Shown one piece after another: positions 1 through 8,775 of a stretch of 64,000 nucleotides of DNA (position 1 is its first letter; the number at the start of each line of letters is the position of its first letter). The notes under the pieces are model-generated. The model was not told the origin of the DNA. It worked only from the letters and a program-made list of their open reading frames with translations, and did no database searches. Origin of the DNA: Pinibacter sp031553495 (lineage in GTDB: Bacteria > Bacteroidota > Bacteroidia > Chitinophagales > Chitinophagaceae); assembly GCA_031553495.1 (NCBI GenBank), contig JAVBLN010000007.1, forward strand, positions 186,001 through 250,000, given 5' to 3'. Made by a program: the position numbers and the translations under genes.

Positions 1-275
1 ATTATTGGCCGCAGTGAAACTTAATTTCATGCTGTTCTTGAATAATTATAACAGCGTCTGCGAACTAAAAACAATCCTAAAACTAATTTTATCACAGCCA
101 TACTTAGATTTCTCGCACAGTTTGATGGGAATGATTTATCCCAATGCTTCCAATATTGATGACAGCAGATGACAGAAAAAAACATCTGCCATCTGACCTT
201 TGTTATCTATTTTTAAAAAAACTTAATTTTTTTTCACCTTATTAAAAAAAATAAGTCTCTTTATAGTATAGAAAT
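1..275. other. Intergenic region before fecR, no gene seen
   Basis: No reading frame with coding character is visible. Positions 111-135 hold a fragment beginning AGATTTCTCGCACAG, which matches the start of repeats at about 1806 and 16615 (second repeat family). Positions 163-198 hold short inverted words (CAGATG and CATCTG) around an A-run, possibly a weak terminator of a gene further left. A fecR gene normally follows an ECF sigma factor gene; if that gene exists here, it lies left of the window. Confidence 0.5.
199..231 (+). promoter_or_regulatory. Candidate Bacteroidetes promoter for fecR
   Basis: TTTG at 199-202 is followed after 21 nt by TAATTTTT at 224-231, one mismatch from the Bacteroidetes -7 box TAnnTTTG. 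It would start transcription about 35 nt before the fecR start codon. The region is very AT-rich, so a chance match is possible. Confidence 0.3.
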
Positions 276-1463
276 ATGTCATTCAATCAAGACTATACGG
301 AGCATCTTATTGTTCAAAAACTTTTGGGAAGGATTTCCTTAAAAGAAGATGAAGAATTAAAACTATTGATTCAGATAAATGAATCTGCAAAAAACTTGTG
401 GGAGGAACTAAACGAAGCATATGCAATATATGAGGCCGGCGTATTTTCACAAAACCTCCGGGAGAAGCAAGCCTGGGATATTGTTAGTTCCCAACTCACC
501 CCATCTCAGCCTGTCATTAAAAAATCCGGAGAGCTTTCTTTTTTAACCAGGAAGCGGGCAATATTAATGGCCGCTATTTTATTTGTAGCCACTGTGGCGG
601 GCGGTCTTCTTATATATAATCATAATAATAATACCACCCCATCCAAAAATTCATTCACGGCAAATCCAAATAATGGAGTGATTTTGAAAATGGCCAACGG
701 GAAGACAATTGATATTCCCGAAAGCCAGGAAAATATGAGTGTTGACAGGCAAACCGGTGCCGCCATTACACTTACAGATGGCAGCGTTGTAGCAGACGCC
801 AATAAGGAAGGATTTAATAAAGAAGAATTTAATACACTATATGTTCCCGCAGGAAAAGACTATCATTTGGTTCTTTCCGACGGGTCCGAGGTTTGGTTGA
901 ATGCTGAATCTGAGCTTAAGTTTCCACTAACTTTTACCCGGGAAACCAGAACGGTAAGTATAAAAGGGGAAGCGTATTTTAAGATTGCCCGCGGGAGCAA
1001 AAAGCCGTTTATTGTAAAGACGCCTTTTATGGATGTGAAAGTGCTCGGAACCGAGTTCAATGTGAAATGCTATGAAAATGAACCAGCTAAAACCTCACTC
1101 GTAACCGGAAAAGTAGCTTTGCAGGCCCTTAATGGAAAGGATACGGTACTCATTCCCGGAAAAGAAGCCATGATTACTGAAAATGGAAAGTTTCAGATAA
1201 GCGATTTTGATGAAGACGTGGCTTTGTCCTGGATGAAAGGAGTATATGTATTTAACAACCTTGAATTACGCCATCTGCAGTCGGTTATAAAGAGATGGTA
1301 TGATATGGAAGTGATCATTGCAGAAGAAACCGTTGCAGACCAACGATTTACCGGAGCTATACATAAGAACAAACCAATTGATGAGTTACTCAATTCTCTC
1401 ACAAAAAGCTCCGATATTCAATATAAAATAAGAAATCGCCAAATTGTGTTTCATTTGAGGTAA
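276..1463 (+). CDS. FecR family anti-sigma factor
   Basis: A 395-residue inner-membrane anti-sigma/sigma-regulator protein. The N-terminal 90 residues are cytoplasmic and would bind an ECF sigma factor. One membrane segment lies at about residues 92-114 (AILMAAILFVATVAGG). The periplasmic FecR domain follows from about 188 (YVPAGKDYHLVLSDGSEVWL), and a C-terminal DUF4974-type domain lies at about 325-395 (FNNLELRHLQSVIKRWYDME). In this family the periplasmic part senses the STN domain of a TonB-dependent transporter and releases or activates the sigma factor. The next gene is a SusC with such a domain, which fits that pairing. No sigma gene is visible beside it in the window. The family call is firm; the sensing partner is inferred. 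Confidence 0.93.
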   Translation: MSFNQDYTEHLIVQKLLGRISLKEDEELKLLIQINESAKNLWEELNEAYAIYEAGVFSQNLREKQAWDIVSSQLTPSQPVIKKSGELSFLTRKRAILMAAILFVATVAGGLLIYNHNNNTTPSKNSFTANPNNGVILKMANGKTIDIPESQENMSVDRQTGAAITLTDGSVVADANKEGFNKEEFNTLYVPAGKDYHLVLSDGSEVWLNAESELKFPLTFTRETRTVSIKGEAYFKIARGSKKPFIVKTPFMDVKVLGTEFNVKCYENEPAKTSLVTGKVALQALNGKDTVLIPGKEAMITENGKFQISDFDEDVALSWMKGVYVFNNLELRHLQSVIKRWYDMEVIIAEETVADQRFTGAIHKNKPIDELLNSLTKSSDIQYKIRNRQIVFHLR

Positions 1464-1518
1464 GAAGTCGGCATATTGCTACAAAAGCTGACAGTTTCAG
1501 TTTCATTATATTTTTTTT

Positions 1519-1588
1519 GGTACCAACGGCAGTGCTACTATTAAGCTCCGGTTGTGTCACTCACTTGTGCGGTAGGAATGCTATTGAG
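1519..1588 (-). repeat. Main intergenic repeat, reverse copy 1
   Basis: It reads on the + strand as a T-tract, an accession-end CGGCAGTGCTACTATTAAG, a core GTTGTGTCACTCACTTGTGC and an end GGTAGGAATGCTATTGAG. It matches the other copies closely, with a small change (CTCCG for CATCG) before the core. Confidence 0.9.
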
Positions 1589-1805
1589 CTGCCTCATCCC
1601 CGGCCCTTTTCCAAAGGAGAAGGGAGTCCCGCTCACAAAGCGGATATTCGAAGTCTCAACAATTCTTTTCAACTTTCATCTCCAATCGTTTTCAGTGATT
1701 CATGCATACAGCACTTTCAACTAATTTTCACGCTCTGCATGGCTGCAAGCCTTGCAGTCCTATACTGTTGCTTTTAGCAACATCCAAAGGTGCAGTTACA
1801 ATTGA

Positions 1806-1990
1806 GATTTCTCGCACGGTTGTTGAATGAATCGGATGGTTTGAAAATCATATATTTTCCACCTCCTCTGGGCTCGAAATGACGTGCGGGAACGCATTCT
1901 ATAATTGATGTACATTCTCCGAAAGCTTTCTGATTTTTGTGGATGAAGTAAATAATTGTATAATAAGCAATCTTGCCCGTCATTTCGAGT
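1806..1990. repeat. Second repeat family (GAGATTTCTCG / TCGAAATGACG), copy 1
   Basis: It starts with GAGATTTCTCGCACGG, contains CTCGAAATGACG at 1872-1883 and ends with the inverse CGTCATTTCGAG at 1979-1990, so the inner words can pair. The same words occur at 16614-16837. Similar short palindromic words are common between genes in Bacteroidota. Confidence 0.7.
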
Positions 1991-2047
1991 ACGGTTTTTC
2001 ACGTTGTTTAAAAAATTATTGTAACCTATTTTAGGACAAAACACTTA

Positions 2048-2080
2048 TTACTCAAAACTCAAAACTCAAAACTCATAACT
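2048..2080. repeat. Heptamer ACTCAAA array
   Basis: Four to five tandem ACTCAAA units end in ACTCATAACT and run directly into the forward main repeat at 2081. The same junction (ACTCATAACTTGyTGAATAG) is found at 63428-63460. Confidence 0.85.
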
Positions 2081-2149
2081 TGCTGAATAGCATTACTACC
2101 GCACAAGTGAGTGACACAACGATGCTTAATAGTAGCACTACCGCCGGAC
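2081..2149 (+). repeat. Main intergenic repeat, forward copy 2
   Basis: It holds the full form: GAATAGCATTACTACCG, then CACAAGTGAGTGACACAACG, then ATGCTTAATAGTAGCACTAC and CGCCGG, followed by an A-rich stretch. The ends AATAGCATTACTACCG and AATAGTAGCACTACCG are imperfect direct repeats around the core. Confidence 0.92.
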
Positions 2150-2383
2150 CCCCAAATATTGATGCGCAAAAAATTATTCTGTATTAGATAAAGGCGCAAA
2201 TCCATAATATCATTAGCATAAGGAATACTATTTCATCATCTGCCGGTATGATGCTTACAACCGGGTCTGTATTTTAACAGATCAGCCTGTTTTCAACTCA
2301 CAAACGCCTTTATTCCAGGCTGTAATACCCTGTTTCTGCGGATTTCCACCAATTCGTTGCTATCTTGATAATCACCTTTTCGG

Positions 2384-2413
2384 TTTGGCCGCAAACAAAC
2401 ATTCGTATGTTTC
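2384..2413 (+). promoter_or_regulatory. Candidate promoter for the first susC
   Basis: TTTG at 2384-2387, an 18-nt spacer, and TATGTTTC at 2406-2413, one mismatch from TAnnTTTG. It would leave a leader of roughly 110 nt before the start codon at 2537. Confidence 0.4.
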
Positions 2414-2536
2414 TTTGCAAAAATTTTAAAATTTCTTTAAAAAAAGTTAACTATTTCTTCACCCGTTTTGCCTTAAAGGTATTCTTATAAGCGTGAATAA
2501 TTTTTTAACAAAGTTTCAACTGCTATGGGGTATATA

Positions 2537-5500
2537 ATGAAGAAAGGGCTTCTTCGAAGAAATCTTGGAAAAGCATCATTAGTTTTTTGCCTGCTATCTT
2601 TTATATTCCTTACAGAACCTTTGTTTGCTCATGTTCAACAAGAGTATAAAGTAACTATTGTTGCACGGAATATTACAATAGCAAAGGTTTTCAAGGAAAT
2701 ACAAAAGCAAACAGGATTATATGCATTCTATAATAATGATTTATTGAATGATAAGGAGGTTATTAATGTGAACCTGGATAATATGCAGCTTGAAAAAGCT
2801 TTGAGTGTGATTTTGAAGGGCAAAGGTTTGATTTTCAGTATTTCAGGGAGTAACATTGTTATTTCAAAGGATAAAACAAGTGCCCCTGTAATTCAGGAAA
2901 TATCTCCAACGAAAAGTTTAGCAGATACCATCCGGACAAAAAGAATTTCCGGAAAAGTAATGAGCGCGGAAGACAACGCGCCTCTTGCATTTGCATCTGT
3001 AATAATCGTAAATTCTAAAAGAGGTACACACACCAGCAATGCTGGTGATTTTTCGCTTGAGGTAAGAACAGGAGATAGCTTAATGATTTCTTATACCGGT
3101 AAAACCAGTAAAACAATTGCTGTAGGCAGCGCCTCTTTCTACAATATTTCGTTGGTAAATTCTGATGAAGCAACCAATCCGGAAGTTGTTGTTACAGGTT
3201 TTCAGAAAATTGATAAAAGAAAATTCACCGGTTCATCTGCCAAAATAAAAATGGATGAGATCAAGCAGGATGGCGTTATGGATGTCGGAAGAATGCTGGA
3301 AGGAAAAGTTGCCGGGGTTTCCGTAGAAAATGTATCAGGAACGTTTGGGGCTGCTCCGAAGATCCGCATTCGCGGCGCTACTTCTATTTCGGGTTCCAAC
3401 AAACCCTTGTGGGTTGTAGATGGAATTGTGTTGGAGGATATTGTAAACATAACTAACGATCAGCTTTCAAGTGGCGACCCAACTACCATGTTGGGCTCTT
3501 CTGTTGCAGGAATTAATGTAAATGATATTGAAACGTTCGACATATTGAGAGATGCATCCGCCACAGCATTGTATGGTGCACGGGCTATGAATGGTGTTAT
3601 TGTAATTACAACTAAGAAAGGCCGGGCCGGTAAAACGCAAGTAAATTATAGTGGTACTTTCTCCAGCATTTTGCGTCCTACTTATAATAAGTTTAATATA
3701 ATGAACTCTGCCCAGCAAATGAGTGTTGACCTTGAATTGATGCAGAAAGGCTGGTTAAATTTTGGAGATGTTTCACGTAATGCTAACGGAGGCGTTTTTA
3801 CAAAACTTGCCGATCAGGTTTCACTTTGGGATGAAACTGAGGGAAAATTTGGTGTGCTAAATACTCCTGATAGCATCGGGGAATTTTTAAGAAGATATGC
3901 GATGGCAAATACCGACTGGTTTAAAGTGTTGTTCAGGAATTCGTTTACGCAGGAGCATAACCTGAGCATGTCTTTTGGTTCTGATAAATCGCAATCTTAT
4001 TTTTCTACTAACTTTTATCAGGATAATGGTTGGACGATTGGCGACAAAGTAAACAGATATACTGCCAACTTCCGCAATACTTATACTCCAAATAGCAAAG
4101 TCAATCTAGGGTTTCTTATAAATGGCTCTTACAGGCAGCAGGTTGCTCCGGGAACTGTTGATAGAACCAGTAACAAAGTAACAGGTGGTTTTGACAGGGA
4201 TTTTGATATCAACCCATTCAGCTATGCTTTAAATACAAGTCGAATTATTACTCCATACGATGAAAATGGCAACCTGGAATATTTTAAAGAGAATTTCGCT
4301 CCATTTAACATCATTAACGAACTAAACAATAATACACTACATGTAGATGTTCTGGATGTGAAATTGCAGACTGATTTTGGATATAAACTAACAAAAGATC
4401 TAAAATTTGATTTTACCGGTGCTTTACGCATTGTACAAACATCTTTGGAACATGAAATAACAGAGGCTTCAAATATGGCGCAGGCTTACCGTGCCGCTGA
4501 TAATTCCTATGTTAAAGAAAATAACAGGTTTCTTTATCGGGATCCTGAACATCCTGATGATGAACCTCAGGTGGTTTTACCAAAAGGCGGTTTTTATAAT
4601 CGTACCAACAACAAAATGCTTAACTGGAGTATCAGAGCTTTGTTGAATTATACAAAGGATTTTAATGCCAATAATTCATTAAACTTAATGGGTGGAATTG
4701 AGTTGAAAGCCACCGACAGAAGAGTTTCCAATTTTACAGGTTATGGTTATCAATATAAAAGTGGTGGAATTCCCTTTGTTGATTACAGGGCTGTAAAACA
4801 ATTGTTGGAAGCTAATTTCGATTATTATGGATTAAATAATACCTACGATCGTTTTGCCGCATTTTTTGGAAATGGTAGCTATACCTATAGAAAGAGATAT
4901 ACTGTTAACGCCACTGTTCGTGTTGACGGATCCAATAGTGTAGGTCAATCCTCTTCTTCAAGATGGCTTCCCACATGGACAGTGGGTGGTGCATGGAATA
5001 TTTATATGGAACCGGCAGTGCGGGACTTTTTTGCTGATCATAATATCAATCGCGTAAATCTTCGGGCCAGTTATGGTTTGAACGCCGATTTTGGTCCTGC
5101 TAATAACTCGTCTGTAATTCTTAAAATGCAAACTACAGACAGGCCAACACTTCCGGAGCAGGAAGGAGGAATTGGTCTGGTAAGTTTGGAAAATAAAGAT
5201 CTTACATGGGAGAAAAAATATGAGAGTAACATTGGATTAGATCTGGGTTTTTTTAGGGACAGGTTAACTTTTGTAGCCGAGGTATATAACAGGAATAGCT
5301 TTGATCTTATAAGTATGATACCAACTGCAGGTATTGGCGGCCAGGTATTTAAACCGGCAAACTATGCAGACATGAAATCTCATGGAATTGAATTGACGCT
5401 TGGTGGTAAGGTGATAGCGGAGAAAGATTTTTCGTGGAATGTAAATGCAACTTTTGGATATAACATCACAAAAATTACAAAGCTTAGAAGTCTTTCGCAA

Positions 5501-6208
5501 ATTGCAGACCTTGTGGCGCCACAAGGAGGGGCAACAGTGGGATATCCTGTTAGATCTCTTTTCTCCATACGCTTTCAGGGGCTTGATCATTACAGCGGTG
5601 TTCCTCTCTTTACTGATGAATCAGGTAATCAGAATACTGATGTGTTTCTGCAAAGCTCAAATACAAGTAACCTGAAATATGAAGGTTCTGCTGATCCTTT
5701 ATATACAGGTGGGTTAACAAATATGTTCACTTATAAGAATGTTTCTTTAAATATACTTTTTGTGTATCAGGCAGGAAATAAAATACGTTTATCGCCTGTG
5801 TTTGGTTCATATTACAGCGATTTGAACGCTATGTCAAAAGACTTTATTAATCGTTGGGAGGTGCCTGGTGATGAATTGAAAACGAATATTCCGTCAATCA
5901 GCGATTCACGTATTGTTTATTTTCTGGGTTCATCTTCTCCATATGGCAATTATAATTACTCCGATATACGGGTAGCACTTGGTGGCTTTGTGAGGCTTAA
6001 AACGGTTGCGCTTACTTATAATCTGCCTGAGAGAATCATTAAAAAAGCTAATCTTACTAACTCTTCATTCACTTTAACTGGAAATAACCTCTGGCTGATG
6101 TTTGCAGATAAAAAGCTGAAAGGGCAGGATCCGGAGTTTTCTAATTCAGGTGGAGTGGGTGCGCCTGTTTATACGCAATTTTCATTGGCTTTGAAGTTGG
6201 GTATTTAA
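2537..6208 (+). CDS. SusC/RagA family TonB-linked outer-membrane transporter with STN domain
   Basis: A 1223-residue outer-membrane transporter. A signal peptide covers about residues 1-32. An STN domain follows at about 37-108 (TIAKVFKEIQKQTGLYAFYN) and would contact FecR in the periplasm. A carboxypeptidase-regulatory-like fold lies at about 138-200, then the TonB plug with VVVTGFQ, IRIRGATS and WVVDGIVLED, and the 22-strand barrel to the C-terminus. SusC proteins import oligomers held by their SusD lid using TonB energy. The start at 2537 (MKKGLLRRN) fits a signal peptide better than the ATG 12 nt upstream. The fecR gene upstream and susD 52 nt downstream support a signal-regulated uptake operon. 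The substrate cannot be read from the sequence. Confidence 0.95.
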   Translation: MKKGLLRRNLGKASLVFCLLSFIFLTEPLFAHVQQEYKVTIVARNITIAKVFKEIQKQTGLYAFYNNDLLNDKEVINVNLDNMQLEKALSVILKGKGLIFSISGSNIVISKDKTSAPVIQEISPTKSLADTIRTKRISGKVMSAEDNAPLAFASVIIVNSKRGTHTSNAGDFSLEVRTGDSLMISYTGKTSKTIAVGSASFYNISLVNSDEATNPEVVVTGFQKIDKRKFTGSSAKIKMDEIKQDGVMDVGRMLEGKVAGVSVENVSGTFGAAPKIRIRGATSISGSNKPLWVVDGIVLEDIVNITNDQLSSGDPTTMLGSSVAGINVNDIETFDILRDASATALYGARAMNGVIVITTKKGRAGKTQVNYSGTFSSILRPTYNKFNIMNSAQQMSVDLELMQKGWLNFGDVSRNANGGVFTKLADQVSLWDETEGKFGVLNTPDSIGEFLRRYAMANTDWFKVLFRNSFTQEHNLSMSFGSDKSQSYFSTNFYQDNGWTIGDKVNRYTANFRNTYTPNSKVNLGFLINGSYRQQVAPGTVDRTSNKVTGGFDRDFDINPFSYALNTSRIITPYDENGNLEYFKENFAPFNIINELNNNTLHVDVLDVKLQTDFGYKLTKDLKFDFTGALRIVQTSLEHEITEASNMAQAYRAADNSYVKENNRFLYRDPEHPDDEPQVVLPKGGFYNRTNNKMLNWSIRALLNYTKDFNANNSLNLMGGIELKATDRRVSNFTGYGYQYKSGGIPFVDYRAVKQLLEANFDYYGLNNTYDRFAAFFGNGSYTYRKRYTVNATVRVDGSNSVGQSSSSRWLPTWTVGGAWNIYMEPAVRDFFADHNINRVNLRASYGLNADFGPANNSSVILKMQTTDRPTLPEQEGGIGLVSLENKDLTWEKKYESNIGLDLGFFRDRLTFVAEVYNRNSFDLISMIPTAGIGGQVFKPANYADMKSHGIELTLGGKVIAEKDFSWNVNATFGYNITKITKLRSLSQIADLVAPQGGATVGYPVRSLFSIRFQGLDHYSGVPLFTDESGNQNTDVFLQSSNTSNLKYEGSADPLYTGGLTNMFTYKNVSLNILFVYQAGNKIRLSPVFGSYYSDLNAMSKDFINRWEVPGDELKTNIPSISDSRIVYFLGSSSPYGNYNYSDIRVALGGFVRLKTVALTYNLPERIIKKANLTNSSFTLTGNNLWLMFADKKLKGQDPEFSNSGGVGAPVYTQFSLALKLGI

Positions 6209-6260
6209 GATTAAAAAAATTACGGACTAATGGATGAAGAATTGTCCGGATCACAAGTAA

Positions 6261-7796
6261 ATGAACAATTATAAAAAAATGAAAAGATTAATAATAAACG
6301 GATTTCTCATCATGTTGAGTAGTATTTTACTATTTGGCTGCAAGAAATTTTTGGAAACATTGCCAGATAACAGGATTGATATGAACGATCCGTCTAACAT
6401 TACCGTGGAAAATGTAGCTGCATTATTAGTAAATGCCTATCCAAAAGCAAACTATATGGGTTTTTGCGAAGCTATGTCTGATAATGTGGAAGATAAGCAA
6501 AGTGGTTCTCTTGCTTTATCTAATTATTTGCCATATCAATATGGTGATGCTCAAAACAATCACTCGCAGGATATGCCAACTAGTTATTGGGATGAATGCT
6601 ACAAAGCTATTGCTTTGAGTAATCAGGCTTTGACTGCGATAGATAAAGCTATTACCCCTAAAGATTTTTCCGCATTAAAAGGAGAGGCACTTGTCGCCCG
6701 TGCATATGCGCATTTTATGTTGGTAAATCTTTTTGCAAAAACATACGATCCGGCAACTGCATCTTCGGATCCGGGGATTCCTTATGTAACTTCTCCCGAA
6801 AATGTAGTGTATGGACAATATAGTAGAGGAACTGTAGAAAGCACTTACGATTTAATTAAGAAAGATCTATTAAGCGGATTAGCATTGATCAACGACGAAA
6901 TATATTCAGTGCCTAAATACCATTTCAACAAAACTGCTGCAAACGCTTTTGCATGCCGCTTTTATCTTTTTAGGAAGCAATACGACAGTGCAGTTTACTA
7001 TGCTTCTAAAGTGTTCCCAAATAATGATTTTGCTTCCAACATGCGTCCCTGGCTTACTACGTATAGGTCGCTAACTTATTATGATTTGCAGCAACAGTAT
7101 TCGCAGATCAATCAAAAGGCAAATCTTTTACTTGTAGAAACCTTATCCAATTGGGCTTACGGGTATTACTCTTATCGTTTTGGCTTTACTTCGTCATTGC
7201 AATCCTCAATTTTCGGATCTAATATTGCCAAAGGTTCATATGCATATATGATTTATGGCAACTCCCGATCTTTGAATATTCCTAAGTTCTATCCGCATTT
7301 TGTACAAAGTAGCCTGAATGCGACTACTGGTTTTTATTATACAACTATTCCTCTGTTTACTTCAGAAGAAGTGTTATTGAACAGGGCCGAATCATATGTT
7401 CAATTGGCAAAATTTAATGAGGCGGTTACAGACCTCAATACATTTGCTAGTCAACGTATTTTTAATGGTTTTGATGATAGCGGTAACATAATTCCTTATA
7501 CGGAAGCTAAAAATAATATCACCTTGGATTCGTTGAAGAGTTTTTACAAAACAACAGATGCTAAGCAATGTATAATGAAAGCAGTGTTGGATTTTAAACG
7601 TGCGGAGTTTTGTTTCGAAGGTATGAGGTGGTTTGATATATTAAGACATAATATACCGGTGACTCACAGGTATTATATCGGCAATAGCAAAGTTGATTCA
7701 ACAGTGTTGGAAGTTGGCGACAAACGCAGGTTATTGCAATTGCCTGATGCTGCCACTCTTTCCGGATTGCAGCTCAACCCAAGGGACTCATTATAA
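6261..7796 (+). CDS. SusD/RagB family surface lipoprotein
   Basis: A 511-residue surface glycan/peptide-binding lipoprotein that closes over the SusC barrel. The signal peptide ends in the lipobox LLFGCKKF, with the lipidated Cys near residue 27. Helical TPR-like segments follow (KGEALVARAYAHFMLVNLFA near 140-160), and the C-terminal half has the typical LLNRAESYVQLAKFNEAVTD and KRAEFCFEGMRWFDILRH. It lies 52 nt after susC and 30-60 nt before the metallohydrolase gene, so it is in the same operon. The family is clear; the ligand is unknown. Confidence 0.94.
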   Translation: MNNYKKMKRLIINGFLIMLSSILLFGCKKFLETLPDNRIDMNDPSNITVENVAALLVNAYPKANYMGFCEAMSDNVEDKQSGSLALSNYLPYQYGDAQNNHSQDMPTSYWDECYKAIALSNQALTAIDKAITPKDFSALKGEALVARAYAHFMLVNLFAKTYDPATASSDPGIPYVTSPENVVYGQYSRGTVESTYDLIKKDLLSGLALINDEIYSVPKYHFNKTAANAFACRFYLFRKQYDSAVYYASKVFPNNDFASNMRPWLTTYRSLTYYDLQQQYSQINQKANLLLVETLSNWAYGYYSYRFGFTSSLQSSIFGSNIAKGSYAYMIYGNSRSLNIPKFYPHFVQSSLNATTGFYYTTIPLFTSEEVLLNRAESYVQLAKFNEAVTDLNTFASQRIFNGFDDSGNIIPYTEAKNNITLDSLKSFYKTTDAKQCIMKAVLDFKRAEFCFEGMRWFDILRHNIPVTHRYYIGNSKVDSTVLEVGDKRRLLQLPDAATLSGLQLNPRDSL

Positions 7797-7855
7797 AAAC
7801 TGCCGGGCTTTAGATTGAATCAAAAATGTATGAACAAATAAAAAGGAACCAACAA

Positions 7856-8713
7856 ATGAAAATGAAATATATCCATATAATAACGTTATTGATTGCATTT
7901 TTATCATGTTTCTCCTGTACGAAGAAGGAGGATCTGTTAGCGGATCTTCCGGACATGAAGTCTCCTGAAACACAACCGTTACCGCACGATATCTGGATAA
8001 TGGACTCATTGACCATTCCTTATAATATTGCGGTGAAATATAAGTGGGATGCAATGGAACTGGATCTTTACAGAACATTAGTGCCGCCAAGAGAATCCGC
8101 TATAATACCCGCGCTGAAAATCGTTAAAGCAATATGGATTGATACATATGTAAAAGAAGCAGGGCTTAAATTTTTCAGAGATCTTTCTCCAAAGCAGTTT
8201 TTACTAGTGGGTAGTGCGAATTATGAAACAGATGGATCTCTTATTCTTGGCACTGCTGAAGCCGGAAGAAAAGTTGTTTTATATGATATTAATAATCTAG
8301 ACAAAACCAAGGTATCATCAGTTCTTAAACTTATGCACGTAATTGAGCATGAATTTACGCACATCCTGCATTCCAATGTAAGATATCCAACTGAGTTTAA
8401 AAAACTTACTCCCAACTACACAAGTACGTGGCTTAATTTTTCTACAGCGCAGGCAAATAACCAGGGTTTTATAACTCCTTATGCAATGAACTCGTCTGAT
8501 GAGGATTTCGCGGAAATGGTTTCTACTATGGTTACAACTAGCAGAAGCGAATGGGAAACTTTAATCAACAGCATAACTTCAGCAAGTGGGAAAGCTGCTT
8601 TAAGAGCTAAGGAAACCATTGTAGTGAATTACTTCAATGATATTTATGATATAGATTTCTATGCTTTGCAAGCCAGAACAGTGGCAGCAATAAATTATGT
8701 AACAACACACTAA
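7856..8713 (+). CDS. Zinc metallohydrolase lipoprotein of a SusCD import operon (HExxH)
   Basis: A 285-residue lipoprotein. The start at 7856 (MKMKYIHII) gives a good signal peptide ending in the lipobox CFSC; an ATG 30 nt upstream is possible. The zinc-binding motif HEFTH sits at about residues 165-169, inside VIEHEFTHILHSN. Further acidic residues in SDEDFAEMVSTMV may supply the third zinc ligand. The gene order matches the family called substrate import-associated zinc metallohydrolase lipoprotein, which is found beside SusC/SusD pairs. A role in trimming a peptide or other substrate at the surface is inferred. The catalytic motif is intact. Confidence 0.88.
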   Translation: MKMKYIHIITLLIAFLSCFSCTKKEDLLADLPDMKSPETQPLPHDIWIMDSLTIPYNIAVKYKWDAMELDLYRTLVPPRESAIIPALKIVKAIWIDTYVKEAGLKFFRDLSPKQFLLVGSANYETDGSLILGTAEAGRKVVLYDINNLDKTKVSSVLKLMHVIEHEFTHILHSNVRYPTEFKKLTPNYTSTWLNFSTAQANNQGFITPYAMNSSDEDFAEMVSTMVTTSRSEWETLINSITSASGKAALRAKETIVVNYFNDIYDIDFYALQARTVAAINYVTTH

Positions 8714-8775
8714 ATCAACAGAAGATTGAAAGAGATAGCTGAGACCGGCTGCATTTTGAATTTTCAGTTTTAAAT

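Larger units (their letters stand above)
1464..2524. other. 1-kb intergenic region filled with repeats
   Basis: This gap between fecR and susC has no convincing gene. It holds a reverse copy of the main repeat at 1519-1588, a copy of the second repeat family at 1806-1990 (inverted words CTCGAAATGACG and CGTCATTTCGAG), a heptamer ACTCAAA array at 2048-2080 and a forward copy of the main repeat at 2081-2149. The two main-repeat copies face each other around about 490 bp. A candidate promoter for susC is at 2384-2413. Short open frames across the repeats are judged non-coding. Confidence 0.7.

Noticed and set aside
1517..2044. Short open frames across the fecR-susC gap on both strands
   Set aside because: They are translations of repeat sequences; the same peptides appear wherever the repeats occur.
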